Assembly: GCF_015291745.1 (NCBI RefSeq)
Contig: NZ_CP030059.1
Span: 2,755,501 to 2,819,500, forward strand
Length of the DNA: 64,000 bases
DNA from: Bradyrhizobium sp. CCBAU 53351
GTDB taxonomy: Bacteria > Pseudomonadota > Alphaproteobacteria > Rhizobiales > Xanthobacteraceae
Direction of reading: 5' to 3'
Shown: positions 38,023 to 48,325 of the stretch, piece by piece
How positions within the stretch are numbered: position 1 is the first letter of the stretch
Layout: each line of letters begins with the position of its first letter
The notes under the pieces: model-generated
What the model was told of the DNA's origin: nothing
What the model saw: only the letters and a program-made list of their open reading frames with translations
The model's database searches: none
Position numbers and translations under genes: made by a program

Positions 38023-38046
38023 GTCATCCTCCGAACGGAGGATGAC
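38023..38046. repeat. Perfect 10-bp inverted repeat
   Basis: GTCATCCTCC (38023-38032) and GGAGGATGAC (38037-38046) flank the four-base loop GAAC. No T-run follows on either strand. It sits 56 bases before the LuxR-type gene, so it could be a terminator for the autotransporter transcript, an operator, or an RNA hairpin in the regulator's leader. Confidence 0.7.
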
Positions 38047-38102
38047 TGAGCGCCTGCGCCAAGTGAGTGTGAGCGGGCGGTTTGACATGAAAGAAGCGGA
38101 CG

Positions 38103-39320
38103 ATGATCGGGTCGGAAGGCTCCAAAGATGCGCCGGCTCTCCTGAAACGTGCGCGAAACCTGCGATCGGTCCAGACATTGTCCGTGCCAGTCAATTCCGG
38201 TGATCCGCGAGAGTTCGGCGATCTGATCGGCATCGTCTACGACGCCGCGATCGATCCTTCCCGATGGGAGGAGGCCATCGCAAGAACCGCCCGGTTTGTC
38301 GGCGGCACCGGCGGCGGGCTGTTCTGCAAGGATGTCGGCGTCCAGCACGCGACCATCCCCCATAGCTTCGGATTTCAAAGGCCGCTGCCGGTGGAGCTGT
38401 TTCGCGAGATCTATCCGGCTGCCGCTGCGCATTTTCAAGGTGACCTCGAGGAGCCGGTTGCGACCGCAGATATGATCCCGCTCGATGAGCTCACCCGGAC
38501 CGGCTTTTATCGTCAGTGGGCCGAACCTCAGGGCCTGGTCGACTTTCTCAGCGCAGTCGTCGACAGAACCACGATCAGCGCGGCGATATTCGGCGTCTTT
38601 CGTCATCAGGCACACGGCATCGCCGACGAGCATGCGCGGCGGCAGATGAAGCTGATCGCCCCGCATATCCGGCGTTCGGTATTGATCGGCAGGATGTTCG
38701 AGTTCAGGGCGGCGGAAGTCGCGACGTTCGTCGATACGCTCGACGGGCTCGATGCGGGCATGTTTCTGGTCGATATGGCGGGGCGCCTCATTCACGCGAA
38801 TGCTGCCGGCAACGCGATTCTCGCCACATGCGCAGTTCTGAACTCCGTCGGCGGGCGGCTCGTTGCGCGTGACACGCAGGTCGACCGGGCCTTGCGAGAG
38901 GTCTTCGCGGGCGCAGGACAGGGCGACGCCGCGCTCGGGACCAGGGGTATCGCCATGCCGCTGACCGGCAGCGACGGCGAACGCTATGTTGCCCATGCGC
39001 TGCCCCTGACATCGGGTGCGCGTCGGCGCGCCGGCATCGTCCATACCGCCGTTGCCGCACTGTTCGTTCGAAAGGCGTTGCTGGCGATGCCCTTCGCGTC
39101 GCAGACGATCGGCAACGCCTTCAAGCTGACGCCGACCGAGCTCCGCGTTTTGCTTGCGGTCGTCGAGATCGGTGGGGTCCCGGAGATCGCCAACGCGTTC
39201 GGCGTTGCCGACACGACGATCAGGACGCATGTCAGCAGCCTGTTCGAAAAGACCGGCGCGGCGCGGCAGGCCGATCTCGTCAGGCTCGTGGCGGAGTATG
39301 CCACGCCGCTGGCGGGTTGA
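38103..39320 (+). CDS. LuxR-type helix-turn-helix regulator
   Basis: This 405-residue protein has a C-terminal GerE-type domain (about 339-400): FKLTPTELRVLLAVVEIGGVPEIANAFGVADTTIRTHVSSLFEKT, then ARQADLVRL. The N-terminal ~330 residues contain a PAS-like segment (FVDTLDGLDAGMFLVDMAGRLIHAN, near 210-235) that may sense a small molecule or redox state. I see no autoinducer-binding motif that would make it a classic quorum regulator. ATG 38103 has a modest ribosome site and the true start may be a little further in. It follows the autotransporter and may control it; that is positional inference. Confidence 0.85.
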   Translation: MIGSEGSKDAPALLKRARNLRSVQTLSVPVNSGDPREFGDLIGIVYDAAIDPSRWEEAIARTARFVGGTGGGLFCKDVGVQHATIPHSFGFQRPLPVELFREIYPAAAAHFQGDLEEPVATADMIPLDELTRTGFYRQWAEPQGLVDFLSAVVDRTTISAAIFGVFRHQAHGIADEHARRQMKLIAPHIRRSVLIGRMFEFRAAEVATFVDTLDGLDAGMFLVDMAGRLIHANAAGNAILATCAVLNSVGGRLVARDTQVDRALREVFAGAGQGDAALGTRGIAMPLTGSDGERYVAHALPLTSGARRRAGIVHTAVAALFVRKALLAMPFASQTIGNAFKLTPTELRVLLAVVEIGGVPEIANAFGVADTTIRTHVSSLFEKTGAARQADLVRLVAEYATPLAG

Positions 39321-39456
39321 AGGCCTCTCCAGCCAAATTCTCGTGCATTCCTAGGACGACAGGCCCCCGAGCAACGGCTCAGAATTGCCCGCGTCCGGTC
39401 GGCGCTGCTGACGGTCAGGCCGGCAATCCTGCATGCTATACAGCGAGGGCACAGCA

Positions 39457-40698
39457 ATGAGCAGCGACGTCGTCACGGGCAAGGCTGCTGCCGAAAAGCC
39501 CGAGCAACGGACTGGGATCGCTGCAAGAGCAGTGATCTGCGCCTTTGCGGCGATGGGGCTCCTGTCGACCAATATCTTCCTCCCCTCCCTGCCGGCGATC
39601 GCGGTCGATCTCGGCGTGTCCAGCGCGGCCGTGACGTCGAGCATAACAGTGTTTCTGATCGTCTTCGCCGGAGGGCAGCTCATCGTCGGTCCGTTGTCGG
39701 ACAGGCTCGGGCGAAAGGGTCCGATCGTTGTCGGGCTCTGCATCTTCGTGCTCGGGACGGCATGGTGCGCGTTGGCGGGGGATTTCCTGAACCTGCTGGT
39801 CGGCCGATCGGTTCAGGCGGCCGGAGTCTGCGCTGTTGCCGTCTTGTCGCGTGCGATCGCCCGGGACCTGTTCGACGGCCAGGCGCTGACCAGGGTGATG
39901 GCGTCGATCACGATCGCCACCGCGGCGGCCCCGGGTTTTTCACCGCTCCTCGGCGGCGCGATCGATCTTCTCCTCGGCTGGCGCTTTGCGTTCGTCCTTG
40001 TCGCGGCCATCGCCGTCGGCGCAGGAGCGGCGTATGTGACCTTCGTCGGGGAAACCCTGGAGGTGGTCGGCGGCCCGCGCCACCCGCTCGAGATCATCCG
40101 CTGCTATCTCGGCTTGCTTCGAGACATGCGCTTCAGCGCACCCGCAAGGACCGCCGGTCTTCTCATGGCCGGCTTGTACGCGGTCCTGGCGAGCGCGCCG
40201 CGGGTGCTTCTCGAGGGATTCGGTCTGTCGCCCATTGCTCTCGGCTGGTTGTTTGCAGGCGTCGTCTTCATCGTGTTCGGCGCCGGCCTGCTGGCACCAA
40301 GACTGTCGGCCCGGTTCAGCCGCCAAGCTGCGACGTCGGCCGGTCTTGCTCTGGCCGCCGTTGCAGCGGTTGCGCTGCTGGGGCTGATGCTGGTCGACGA
40401 GGTCGCGCTGGGTTCATTTCTGATGATCGTTCCGGTTTTCCTATTCGGGGTCGGCATTGCGAGCCCGCTTTCGAGCGCAGCGGCCCTGTCGTCATTCGGC
40501 GGCAGGGCCGGCCAGGCGGCGGCGTTATTCGGCTGTTCGCAAATGGCGGGCGCAGCTTGTGGTGCCTCGCTTGCGGCAGTCCTCTCCAGCGATCCGGTTC
40601 AAGGACTTACGGTCGTTCTTGCGGCGACATCTGTTGTCGCACTGCTGCTGCATGTCTTTTCGAGGACGTCGCGGCGGCTCATCGGCGATCATGCATAG
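39457..40698 (+). CDS. MFS drug-resistance-type exporter (Bcr/CflA family)
   Basis: This 413-residue inner-membrane protein has about 12 membrane segments. The drug:H+ antiporter pattern is visible: LSTNIFLPSLPAIAVDLGVSSAAVTSSITVFL, then GPLSDRLGRKGPIVVG (MFS signature A, about 72-87), and the GFSPLLGGAIDLLLGWRFAF motif (signature C type, about 155-174). It probably exports a small toxic compound with proton exchange. GAGGG precedes ATG 39457; an in-frame ATG eight codons upstream is less well placed. No regulator for it is obvious; the gene behind it is the Crp/Fnr regulator of the nir cluster. Confidence 0.92.
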   Translation: MSSDVVTGKAAAEKPEQRTGIAARAVICAFAAMGLLSTNIFLPSLPAIAVDLGVSSAAVTSSITVFLIVFAGGQLIVGPLSDRLGRKGPIVVGLCIFVLGTAWCALAGDFLNLLVGRSVQAAGVCAVAVLSRAIARDLFDGQALTRVMASITIATAAAPGFSPLLGGAIDLLLGWRFAFVLVAAIAVGAGAAYVTFVGETLEVVGGPRHPLEIIRCYLGLLRDMRFSAPARTAGLLMAGLYAVLASAPRVLLEGFGLSPIALGWLFAGVVFIVFGAGLLAPRLSARFSRQAATSAGLALAAVAAVALLGLMLVDEVALGSFLMIVPVFLFGVGIASPLSSAAALSSFGGRAGQAAALFGCSQMAGAACGASLAAVLSSDPVQGLTVVLAATSVVALLLHVFSRTSRRLIGDHA

Positions 40699-40875
40699 CG
40701 TGCCGGACCTCGTTTCTCCTGTGTGGGACTTCAGGACCCGACGCTGCGAACGCGCCGGAGTTTGCGCTTCCACAAAGAGCTTTGGAGGAAAATAGGTCGA
40801 TTGTCGCATCGCGGCTGTTCCGACGCGCCGACCGTTCGCTTGATGGAGCGCCGGGCGAGACGACCCTTCGGTGAA

Positions 40876-40889
40876 TTGATCCAGCTCAA
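40876..40889 (+). promoter_or_regulatory. FNR/NNR-type box before the Crp/Fnr gene
   Basis: TTGAT-CCAG-CTCAA matches the FNR-family consensus TTGAT-N4-ATCAA in nine of ten defined positions. It is 60 bases before the start of the Crp/Fnr regulator gene, a normal distance for an activator site, and suggests control by FixK/FNR or autoregulation. Confidence 0.7.
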
Positions 40890-40949
40890 AATACGACGCG
40901 ATGGATGATCAATAGTCAGGCAGCAAGATCAAGCATCAGGGATGAGACG

Positions 40950-41732
40950 ATGATGGCGCCCACTCCGGTTGATCTTGAGATCGCCGCGGAAATACCCGTC
41001 TTCAGCGGGCTCGAACCGCAAGAGCTCGCGGTCTTGCTGGGGCCCGCCAACATCTTCAACCTCCGTCCGGGTCATACGCTGTTTCGCCAGGGCGAGCCGG
41101 CCCAGGCCTTCTTTGTCGTCATGGATGGCTGGATCAAGCTGTATCGGGTCACCCCCGCCGGCGACGAGGCCGTCCTCAACGTGCTCACCAGGGGTGAGAG
41201 CTTGGCCGAGGCGGTCACATTCACGGCCGGCCGCTATCCAGCTACCGCCAGCGCCGTCACTGCGGCCCGTGTGATGGTCATTCCGGCCGACCACGTCATC
41301 GCCTGCATTCGCCAGATGCCTGACGTCGCGATCGCGATGATCGCGTCGACGTCGCAACATCTGCATCGAATGGTTCAGCAGATCGAGCAATTGATGGCGC
41401 AGAGCGCCACGCAGAGGGTGGCCGAGTTTCTCGCCTCGCTCGCGCCGCGCACCAGGGGGCCATGCACCATCACGCTGCCATACGACAAATCGCTGATCGC
41501 CGGCAGGCTCGGCCTGAAGCCGGAGTCGCTCTCGCGGGTGTTTGCCAAGCTGCGCATGGTGGGTGTCGATGTGCGCGCCTCGAACGTGGTGGTGCGCGAC
41601 ATGGCGCAGCTCTGCAAGCTCGTGGCCTGCGACCGGATCAGCGCGCGCTGCCCCGTGAAGCCGAGGATGATGTGCCCCGAGCTGTCCGCCCCACGCGCGA
41701 TGCGGCCCGAGGCGAAATCCGTGCCGGCGTGA
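40950..41732 (+). CDS. Crp/Fnr-family regulator (NnrR/DNR-like)
   Basis: This 260-residue regulator has an N-terminal cyclic-nucleotide-binding-like domain (about 15-130, IPVFSGLEPQELAVLLG.. PGHTLFRQGEPAQAFFVVMDGWIKL), a dimer helix and a C-terminal helix-turn-helix (KSLIAGRLGLKPESLSRVFAKLR, about 188-210). It lacks the N-terminal cysteine cluster of oxygen-sensing FNR, which fits the nitric-oxide-responsive NnrR/DNR group. Four cysteines sit in the C-terminal tail (about 223-245), which is unusual. It lies 24 bases before cytochrome c and next to the nir cluster, and probably activates nir genes. Start chosen at the first ATG of an ATGATG pair. Confidence 0.88.
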   Translation: MMAPTPVDLEIAAEIPVFSGLEPQELAVLLGPANIFNLRPGHTLFRQGEPAQAFFVVMDGWIKLYRVTPAGDEAVLNVLTRGESLAEAVTFTAGRYPATASAVTAARVMVIPADHVIACIRQMPDVAIAMIASTSQHLHRMVQQIEQLMAQSATQRVAEFLASLAPRTRGPCTITLPYDKSLIAGRLGLKPESLSRVFAKLRMVGVDVRASNVVVRDMAQLCKLVACDRISARCPVKPRMMCPELSAPRAMRPEAKSVPA

Positions 41733-41756
41733 ACCACTCAAACAGGAGACGACGAA

Positions 41757-42140
41757 ATGAGGCGTGTTTTAATCGCAGTTGCAGTCGCTGCGGCTTCGGG
41801 CAGTGCTGCTTACGCGCAGGATCTGACGGCGGGCGCCACCGCGTTCAAGAAATGCGCCAGTTGTCACGACGTCGGCGCGACCGCGAAGAACAAGGTCGGC
41901 CCTGTGCTCAATGGTCTCGACGGCCGCAAATCGGGATCGATTGCCGGCTACAATTATTCCGACGCGAACAAGAATTCCGGCATCACCTGGGATGAGGCGA
42001 GCTTCCTCGATTATATCAAGGATCCCAAGGCCAAGGTGCCCAACACCAAGATGGCGTTCGCCGGCATCAAGAACGAGGCCGAGGCCAAGAATCTCTGGGC
42101 CTATCTCAAGCAATACGACGCCGACGGCAAGACGAAGTAG
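41757..42140 (+). CDS. Cytochrome c (c2/c550 type), probable electron donor to NirS
   Basis: This 127-residue periplasmic cytochrome has a signal peptide (MRRVLIAVAV..GSAAYA, cleaved after residue 20), the heme motif CASCH (33-37), KVGPVLNGLDGRKSG, and an axial methionine (Met99 in VPNTKMAFAGI). This is the class I cytochrome c2/c550 layout. Such proteins carry electrons from the bc1 complex to periplasmic reductases. It is 24 bases after the Crp/Fnr gene, probably on one transcript, and next to the nir genes, so it most likely feeds cytochrome cd1. AGGAGA precedes the start. Confidence 0.93.
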   Translation: MRRVLIAVAVAAASGSAAYAQDLTAGATAFKKCASCHDVGATAKNKVGPVLNGLDGRKSGSIAGYNYSDANKNSGITWDEASFLDYIKDPKAKVPNTKMAFAGIKNEAEAKNLWAYLKQYDADGKTK

Positions 42141-42165
42141 TCCAAGACCAACTGGAGACCGGCGC

Positions 42166-42189
42166 GCATCGTCGCTCAGCCGACGATGC
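42166..42189. terminator. Hairpin between converging cytochrome c and nirX genes
   Basis: GCATCGTCG (42166-42174) pairs perfectly with CGACGATGC (42181-42189) around CTCAGC. It overlaps the last codons and stop (42176) of nirX and lies 26 bases after the cytochrome c stop, so it could end transcripts from both sides. No T-run is present. Confidence 0.55.
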
Positions 42190-43165
42190 CGTCGTGTTGG
42201 CCGACGGCCCAGGTTGAGTGATGCCCGGCCGGATCGGTGGCCCAGATCGCGGTGCCGCTCAACCGTGGCAGCAAGGCCTCGATCTCCTCCGCGGACGCGA
42301 TGGAAAGCGCCGTCGACAACGCGTCGGCCATTGCGGCCGAGCGATGGTGCACGGTCATGGTGCGCCAATGCGCGGCGCTGCGGCCGCTGCGCGGATCGAA
42401 CAGATGATGCGCCGTGCCTTCGGCACCGAGCACGCAGCCCGAGGCTTCGGAGGTGGCGAGGGCGCCTTCCGCCAGATGCAGCGGATCGGCGCCGCCGCGC
42501 GCGATCAGCCATGGCGATCCGTCGCGCTGAGGGGCAAGCGCCCGCATCTCGCCGAGATCGACCAGGATGTTGCTGAACCCCTTGGCCGCCAGCAGCTCCG
42601 CCACGCGGTCGGTGACGTAACCCTGGCCGAGACCATTGAGCGTCAGGCGCTGGTTTTCGCCCAAACGAATTGAATCCGTTTCGAGCCGGACGCGCCGCCA
42701 GTCCACCGCCCGCCGCGCGTCGGCAAGGACGGCTTCCGGCGGCAGGCCGGTGCGGGTCTTGTCCGCGAACCAATCGACATGGGCTTCCCATAGCGCCTGC
42801 ACGGTCGGATCGAACAGGCCGCCCGTGACATCCGCGATCTCCAGCGCCAGCGCCACGGCGCGACGCAGATCGCCGCCCGGCTCGGCGAGCGCGCCGGCAC
42901 GATTGAGCCTGCACAGCTCCGATCCGGATTGGAACAGGCTCAGCGCTTTTTCCAGGCGATCGATCTCTGCCTCGACCAGCGCGGCGATGCCCTTTGCACT
43001 CTCCGGCTCGATGTCGCTGAACAGGATCCGCGCATCCGCGCCCATGGCGGTGCCCCGCCATTCGAAATCGGCTCGGGCAGGGCTTGCAGGACCCGCGATG
43101 GCGACTGCGGCGGCCGATGCGAGGATCGTGATGGCGCGGCGTCGTGTCGGATGATCAGGGAGCAT
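42176..43165 (-). CDS. nirX: NirX: FAD:protein FMN transferase (ApbE family)
   Basis: This 329-residue exported ApbE-family protein would attach FMN covalently to a threonine of a periplasmic flavoprotein, here most likely the FMN-binding domain of NirI encoded just upstream. The signal is Tat-like (TRRRAITILASAAAVAIAG). ApbE motifs are FEWRGTAMGADARIL (about 34-48), LNGLGQGYVTDRVAELL (about 185-201, the flavin-binding region) and the metal site near DALSTAL (about 280). It is nine bases after nirI. Equivalent nirX/nosX genes accompany nirI/nosR in Paracoccus. Confidence 0.92.
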   Translation of the reverse strand: MLPDHPTRRRAITILASAAAVAIAGPASPARADFEWRGTAMGADARILFSDIEPESAKGIAALVEAEIDRLEKALSLFQSGSELCRLNRAGALAEPGGDLRRAVALALEIADVTGGLFDPTVQALWEAHVDWFADKTRTGLPPEAVLADARRAVDWRRVRLETDSIRLGENQRLTLNGLGQGYVTDRVAELLAAKGFSNILVDLGEMRALAPQRDGSPWLIARGGADPLHLAEGALATSEASGCVLGAEGTAHHLFDPRSGRSAAHWRTMTVHHRSAAMADALSTALSIASAEEIEALLPRLSGTAIWATDPAGHHSTWAVGQHDGIVG

Positions 43166-43174
43166 CGTGTCTCC

Positions 43175-45253
43175 TCATGACGGCGGGGAGGGGGATTGCG
43201 GCAATGGCTGACGCCGCTGTGCGCGCTTCTTCAGATGCAGGCAGACGTCCTGGTCGAAATAATTGGCCTGGCACTTCAGGCAGTAGATGCATTCGTTGGG
43301 GTTGATCTGGCCGAGCGGATGAATTGCCTGCACAGTGCATCGCCGTGCGCAGACGTGACATTCTGAACCGCATTCCCGGTAGCGCTTGAGCCATTCGAAC
43401 ATCCGCATCCGCGCCGGGATCGCCAGCGCCGCGCCGAGCGGGCAAAGATAGCGGCAGTAGAAGCGCTCGACGAACAAGCCAGCCAGCAGCAGCAATCCGG
43501 CGTAAACACCGAACGGCCACTCCCGCAGGAACTTCATGGTGATCGCCGTCTTGAACGGCTCGACCTCGGCGAGCTGGAAGGCCGTCAGGATCGAGCGCAG
43601 CGAGATCGCGAGGATGGCGACGAACAGAACATATTTGATCATCCACAGCCGCTCGTGCAGCCCGAACGGGATCTCGATCTGCTTGATGCCGAGCCGGCGC
43701 GCGAGCTGATTGGTGAGCTCCTGCAATGTGCCGAACGGGCAAAGCCAGCCGCAGAATACGCCGCGGCCCCAGAACAGCATGCTGAATGCGACGAAGCTCC
43801 AGAGCAGGAACACCAGGGGATCGAGCAGGAACAGCTCCCAGCGGAAGCCGGAGAGCAGGGCGTGGATGAAGGTCAGGACGTTGACGACCGAGAGCTGCGC
43901 GTTGGCGATGAAGCCGAGGAACACCAGTGTCGTGAGCAGATAGAAGGTCCGGAGCCGGTAGTAAAACACGCCGTGTGCCGTCACCGCGTCCTGGAAGATC
44001 AGGATGCCGGCGAGCACCGTCAGCATCGCGCCGAGCACGCCGATCTCGTAGCGTCGCGCCCACCAGATCTCCTGCCACACCGTCTGGACCGGAGCGGGCG
44101 CGGCCGTCGTCGATGCCGCGGGCGGCTCGCTAGGTGCGGCGATCAAATAGCGATCGGGAATGCGATAATCGAGCGAGACCAGGGTGGCGCCGCTCGCTGC
44201 GGCGCCGGCGCCGAGATCGACGTCGAGCCGGAACGGCTTGGTCGAATCGAAGCCGCTCGCCTGCGGAATGCGGAACACCGCGATCTCACGCAGCTCCGGC
44301 GCGCCGGCGGCGTGCAGCGACTCCACCGCCGTGTGATCGGCCGGCTTGAGACGCAGGGTCCGCGAACCCTGGACGATCTCGATCCGGGTGAAGGTCCCGG
44401 ATTGGCGCCATTTCGTGCCCTTGAACGAATAGAGCCCGGATGCGCCGATCAGGAGCAGGTCGTCATCGGGGCCGATCTTCGCCGTCTCGCTTTCGTAAGT
44501 CCGCTGGCCGAGCAGGCTCTCGCCGATCGGCGGCGGCGTGGCGAGCGCCATCCAGAGATCGATGAAGGCCTTGTCGGGTTCATTGTCCCGCGTCCCGAGC
44601 AGCTTTGCCGCTTCGCCGCGGCTCACGAGCCGTCGCTGCACCGCGCCTTCGGCGAGCAGTGAGGACCAGGATAGCCGGCGCAGGGTCTCTCGGTCGAGCC
44701 GCGCAGCCCGCTCCGGCGCATTGGTGCGGCTGCGCAGCACGGCGCGTGCCGAGCGCACGATCGCATCGCGGATCACGGTGCTCGTGATGGTCGCGCCGGC
44801 GACGGCGTGCGGGCCGCGCGCGGACTCGCCGGCGGGCTTGAGCGTGGTGCCGCCGCGCACGTCGAAGCCGCGGAAATTGGCGACATAGGCAGCGAGCGCA
44901 TCGCGGGGAATCCCGATCACCAGGATCGGTTCTTCATGCGCGACGATCTCGGCGCCGGCGACGATGCCGTCGGGCGTCACGGCCGCGACGATGTCGAGCG
45001 GCCGGCCTGCGTAGCCGACGGAGCCGGAGACATCGAGGCTTGAAAAGGCGTAGCCGAGCAAGCGCCCGTCCGCGGCACGTACGATCGCCGCCGGCGGCTT
45101 GCCGTCGGCACGATCGATCACGACGGGCTCGGAGAAGAACTTCGCGGCGACGCTGAGATCGGCTGCGTTTGCAGCGCACACCATCGACGCGAGCGCCGCC
45201 AGCGCGGACAGGGCGTGCCGTGCGGCGGCGGAGATGATTCCAGGCGATCGCAT
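43175..45253 (-). CDS. nirI: NirI: membrane flavo-iron-sulfur protein (NosR/NirI family)
   Basis: This 692-residue protein has a signal peptide (about 1-30, ending CAANA), a periplasmic FMN-binding domain (about 60-180, with GATITSTVIRDAIVRSARA around the flavinylated Thr), and a long periplasmic segment. Several membrane helices follow from about residue 405, with two CXXXCP motifs (CGWLCP, CRYLCP). The C-terminal ferredoxin-like domain has CGSECHVCARRC and CIYCLKC. NosR/NirI proteins pass electrons to periplasmic nitrogen-oxide enzymes, and NirI is needed for nirS expression in Paracoccus. ATG 45253 gives the signal peptide; an upstream TTG is less likely. It is divergent from nirS. Confidence 0.93.
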   Translation of the reverse strand: MRSPGIISAAARHALSALAALASMVCAANAADLSVAAKFFSEPVVIDRADGKPPAAIVRAADGRLLGYAFSSLDVSGSVGYAGRPLDIVAAVTPDGIVAGAEIVAHEEPILVIGIPRDALAAYVANFRGFDVRGGTTLKPAGESARGPHAVAGATITSTVIRDAIVRSARAVLRSRTNAPERAARLDRETLRRLSWSSLLAEGAVQRRLVSRGEAAKLLGTRDNEPDKAFIDLWMALATPPPIGESLLGQRTYESETAKIGPDDDLLLIGASGLYSFKGTKWRQSGTFTRIEIVQGSRTLRLKPADHTAVESLHAAGAPELREIAVFRIPQASGFDSTKPFRLDVDLGAGAAASGATLVSLDYRIPDRYLIAAPSEPPAASTTAAPAPVQTVWQEIWWARRYEIGVLGAMLTVLAGILIFQDAVTAHGVFYYRLRTFYLLTTLVFLGFIANAQLSVVNVLTFIHALLSGFRWELFLLDPLVFLLWSFVAFSMLFWGRGVFCGWLCPFGTLQELTNQLARRLGIKQIEIPFGLHERLWMIKYVLFVAILAISLRSILTAFQLAEVEPFKTAITMKFLREWPFGVYAGLLLLAGLFVERFYCRYLCPLGAALAIPARMRMFEWLKRYRECGSECHVCARRCTVQAIHPLGQINPNECIYCLKCQANYFDQDVCLHLKKRAQRRQPLPQSPSPPS

Positions 45254-45287
45254 GCTGGGGATCAGGCAGCGTTGTTGGCCGCGCGCA

Positions 45288-47169
<1,882 letters not shown>

Positions 47170-47176
47170 CAAGCCT

Positions 47177-47215
47177 GGGTTGGTGCGGCGAGCGATCGCT
47201 GCACCAGCCCGCCTT
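47177..47215 (+). terminator. Hairpin with T-run between nirS and nirE (partial terminator)
   Basis: GGGTTGGTGC (47177-47186) pairs with GCACCAGCCC (47201-47210), with one G-T pair, and the loop contains the palindrome AGCGATCGCT. A TTTT run follows shortly. It probably stops most transcripts after nirS and lets some reach the d1-synthesis genes, giving more reductase than biosynthetic enzyme. Confidence 0.65.
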
Positions 47216-47244
47216 TTCGCAGGTGGTTTTCGGCGGAGCGCATC

Positions 47245-48024
47245 ATGGCTGTTGGAAAGGTCTATCTCGTCGGCGCCGGTCCCGGTGACCCGGAGCTGCT
47301 CACGCTGAAGGCGGTCCGCGCGATTCGTGAGGCCGACGTCGTCGTCTATGACCGCCTGGTGCCGCCGGAGATCCTGTCGACCATTGCGGACGGCGTGCTC
47401 CAGATCAATGTCGGCAAGCGGGCGGCCCATCACCCGGTGCCGCAGGAGGAAATCAACGAGATGCTGGTCCGGCTGGCGCGCGCCGGCCGCACCGTCGTCC
47501 GCCTCAAAGGCGGCGATCCCTTCATTTTCGGGCGCGGTTCGGAGGAGGCGGCCGAGCTCGACAAGGCCGGCATTCCCTATGAGGTGGTGCCGGGCATCAC
47601 CGCGGCACAGGGCTGCGCGGCGGCCGCACGGATGCCGTTGACGCATCGCGGGATGGCCTCCGGCGTGCGCTATGTGACCGGCCATCGCAAGGCGAACGCG
47701 CCGCTCGATCTCAACTGGAAGAGCCTCGCCGATCCCGACACGACGCTCGTCGTCTATATGGGCCTGGCCAATATTCCCGAGATCGTCCGCAATCTGATCG
47801 CGCAGGGATTGCCGGGAACCACTCCGGTGCTTGCGGTGTGTCAAGGTACGACGCCGCAGGAAAGCAGAATATGTGCTCCCTTGGAGGCGCTTCCGGTCGC
47901 TCTGAAAGACGTCTCCTTCAGCGGTCCCGTCCTTTTCATCATCGGAAAGGTCGCAGGGCTCGCGTCAGAACGGAGCGCGCGGAGCGATGCGGCAACTTGC
48001 GAGGCGATCTCAGTTGTGGCCTAG
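47245..48024 (+). CDS. nirE: NirE: uroporphyrinogen III C-methyltransferase
   Basis: This 259-residue SAM-dependent enzyme makes precorrin-2 from uroporphyrinogen III, the first committed step to heme d1. Motifs are VYLVGAGPGDPELLTLKAV (5-23), DVVVYDRLVPPEIL (about 30-43), RLKGGDPFIFGRGSEEA (about 89-105), VVPGITAAQGCAA and MPLTHRG. This is the short, single-domain SUMT form, without the CysG dehydrogenase/chelatase part, as expected for NirE in denitrification clusters. It is 75 bases after nirS and overlaps nirC by 38 bases. Confidence 0.96.
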   Translation: MAVGKVYLVGAGPGDPELLTLKAVRAIREADVVVYDRLVPPEILSTIADGVLQINVGKRAAHHPVPQEEINEMLVRLARAGRTVVRLKGGDPFIFGRGSEEAAELDKAGIPYEVVPGITAAQGCAAAARMPLTHRGMASGVRYVTGHRKANAPLDLNWKSLADPDTTLVVYMGLANIPEIVRNLIAQGLPGTTPVLAVCQGTTPQESRICAPLEALPVALKDVSFSGPVLFIIGKVAGLASERSARSDAATCEAISVVA

Positions 48025-48325
48025 CGTCGCCCTGGCGTCAGTCGTTGCGATCGGGCCGGCCGCTGCGGGCGAAGCAAATGCCAATGCCGCAAGGCTCGCC
48101 AGCCTGGTGCGGCAGGACTGCGGCTCCTGCCACGGGCTGACGCTGAAGGGTGGGCTCGGCAAGCCGCTGACGCCGGATCATTTGCGCGCCTGGAATCGCG
48201 ACCAGCTCGTCAGCATCGTCCTCGACGGCGTGCCGGGCACGCCGATGCCGCCCTGGCGCCCGCTGCTGAGCGAAGCGGACGTGCGCTGGATCGTAGAGCG
48301 CCTGCAGCAGGGAGATCTGCCATGA
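47987..48325 (+). CDS. nirC: NirC: small periplasmic cytochrome c
   Basis: This 112-residue cytochrome c has a signal peptide (about 10-28, ending AAAGE) and one heme motif, CGSCH (45-49), with LKGGLGKPLTPDHLRAW and GVPGTPMPPWRPLLSEADVRWIV (axial Met near 85). It resembles the cytochrome domain of NirS and is a known electron donor to NirS or to heme d1 maturation enzymes. It overlaps the 3' end of nirE by 38 bases and nirF by four bases. Confidence 0.93.
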   Translation: MRQLARRSQLWPSVALASVVAIGPAAAGEANANAARLASLVRQDCGSCHGLTLKGGLGKPLTPDHLRAWNRDQLVSIVLDGVPGTPMPPWRPLLSEADVRWIVERLQQGDLP

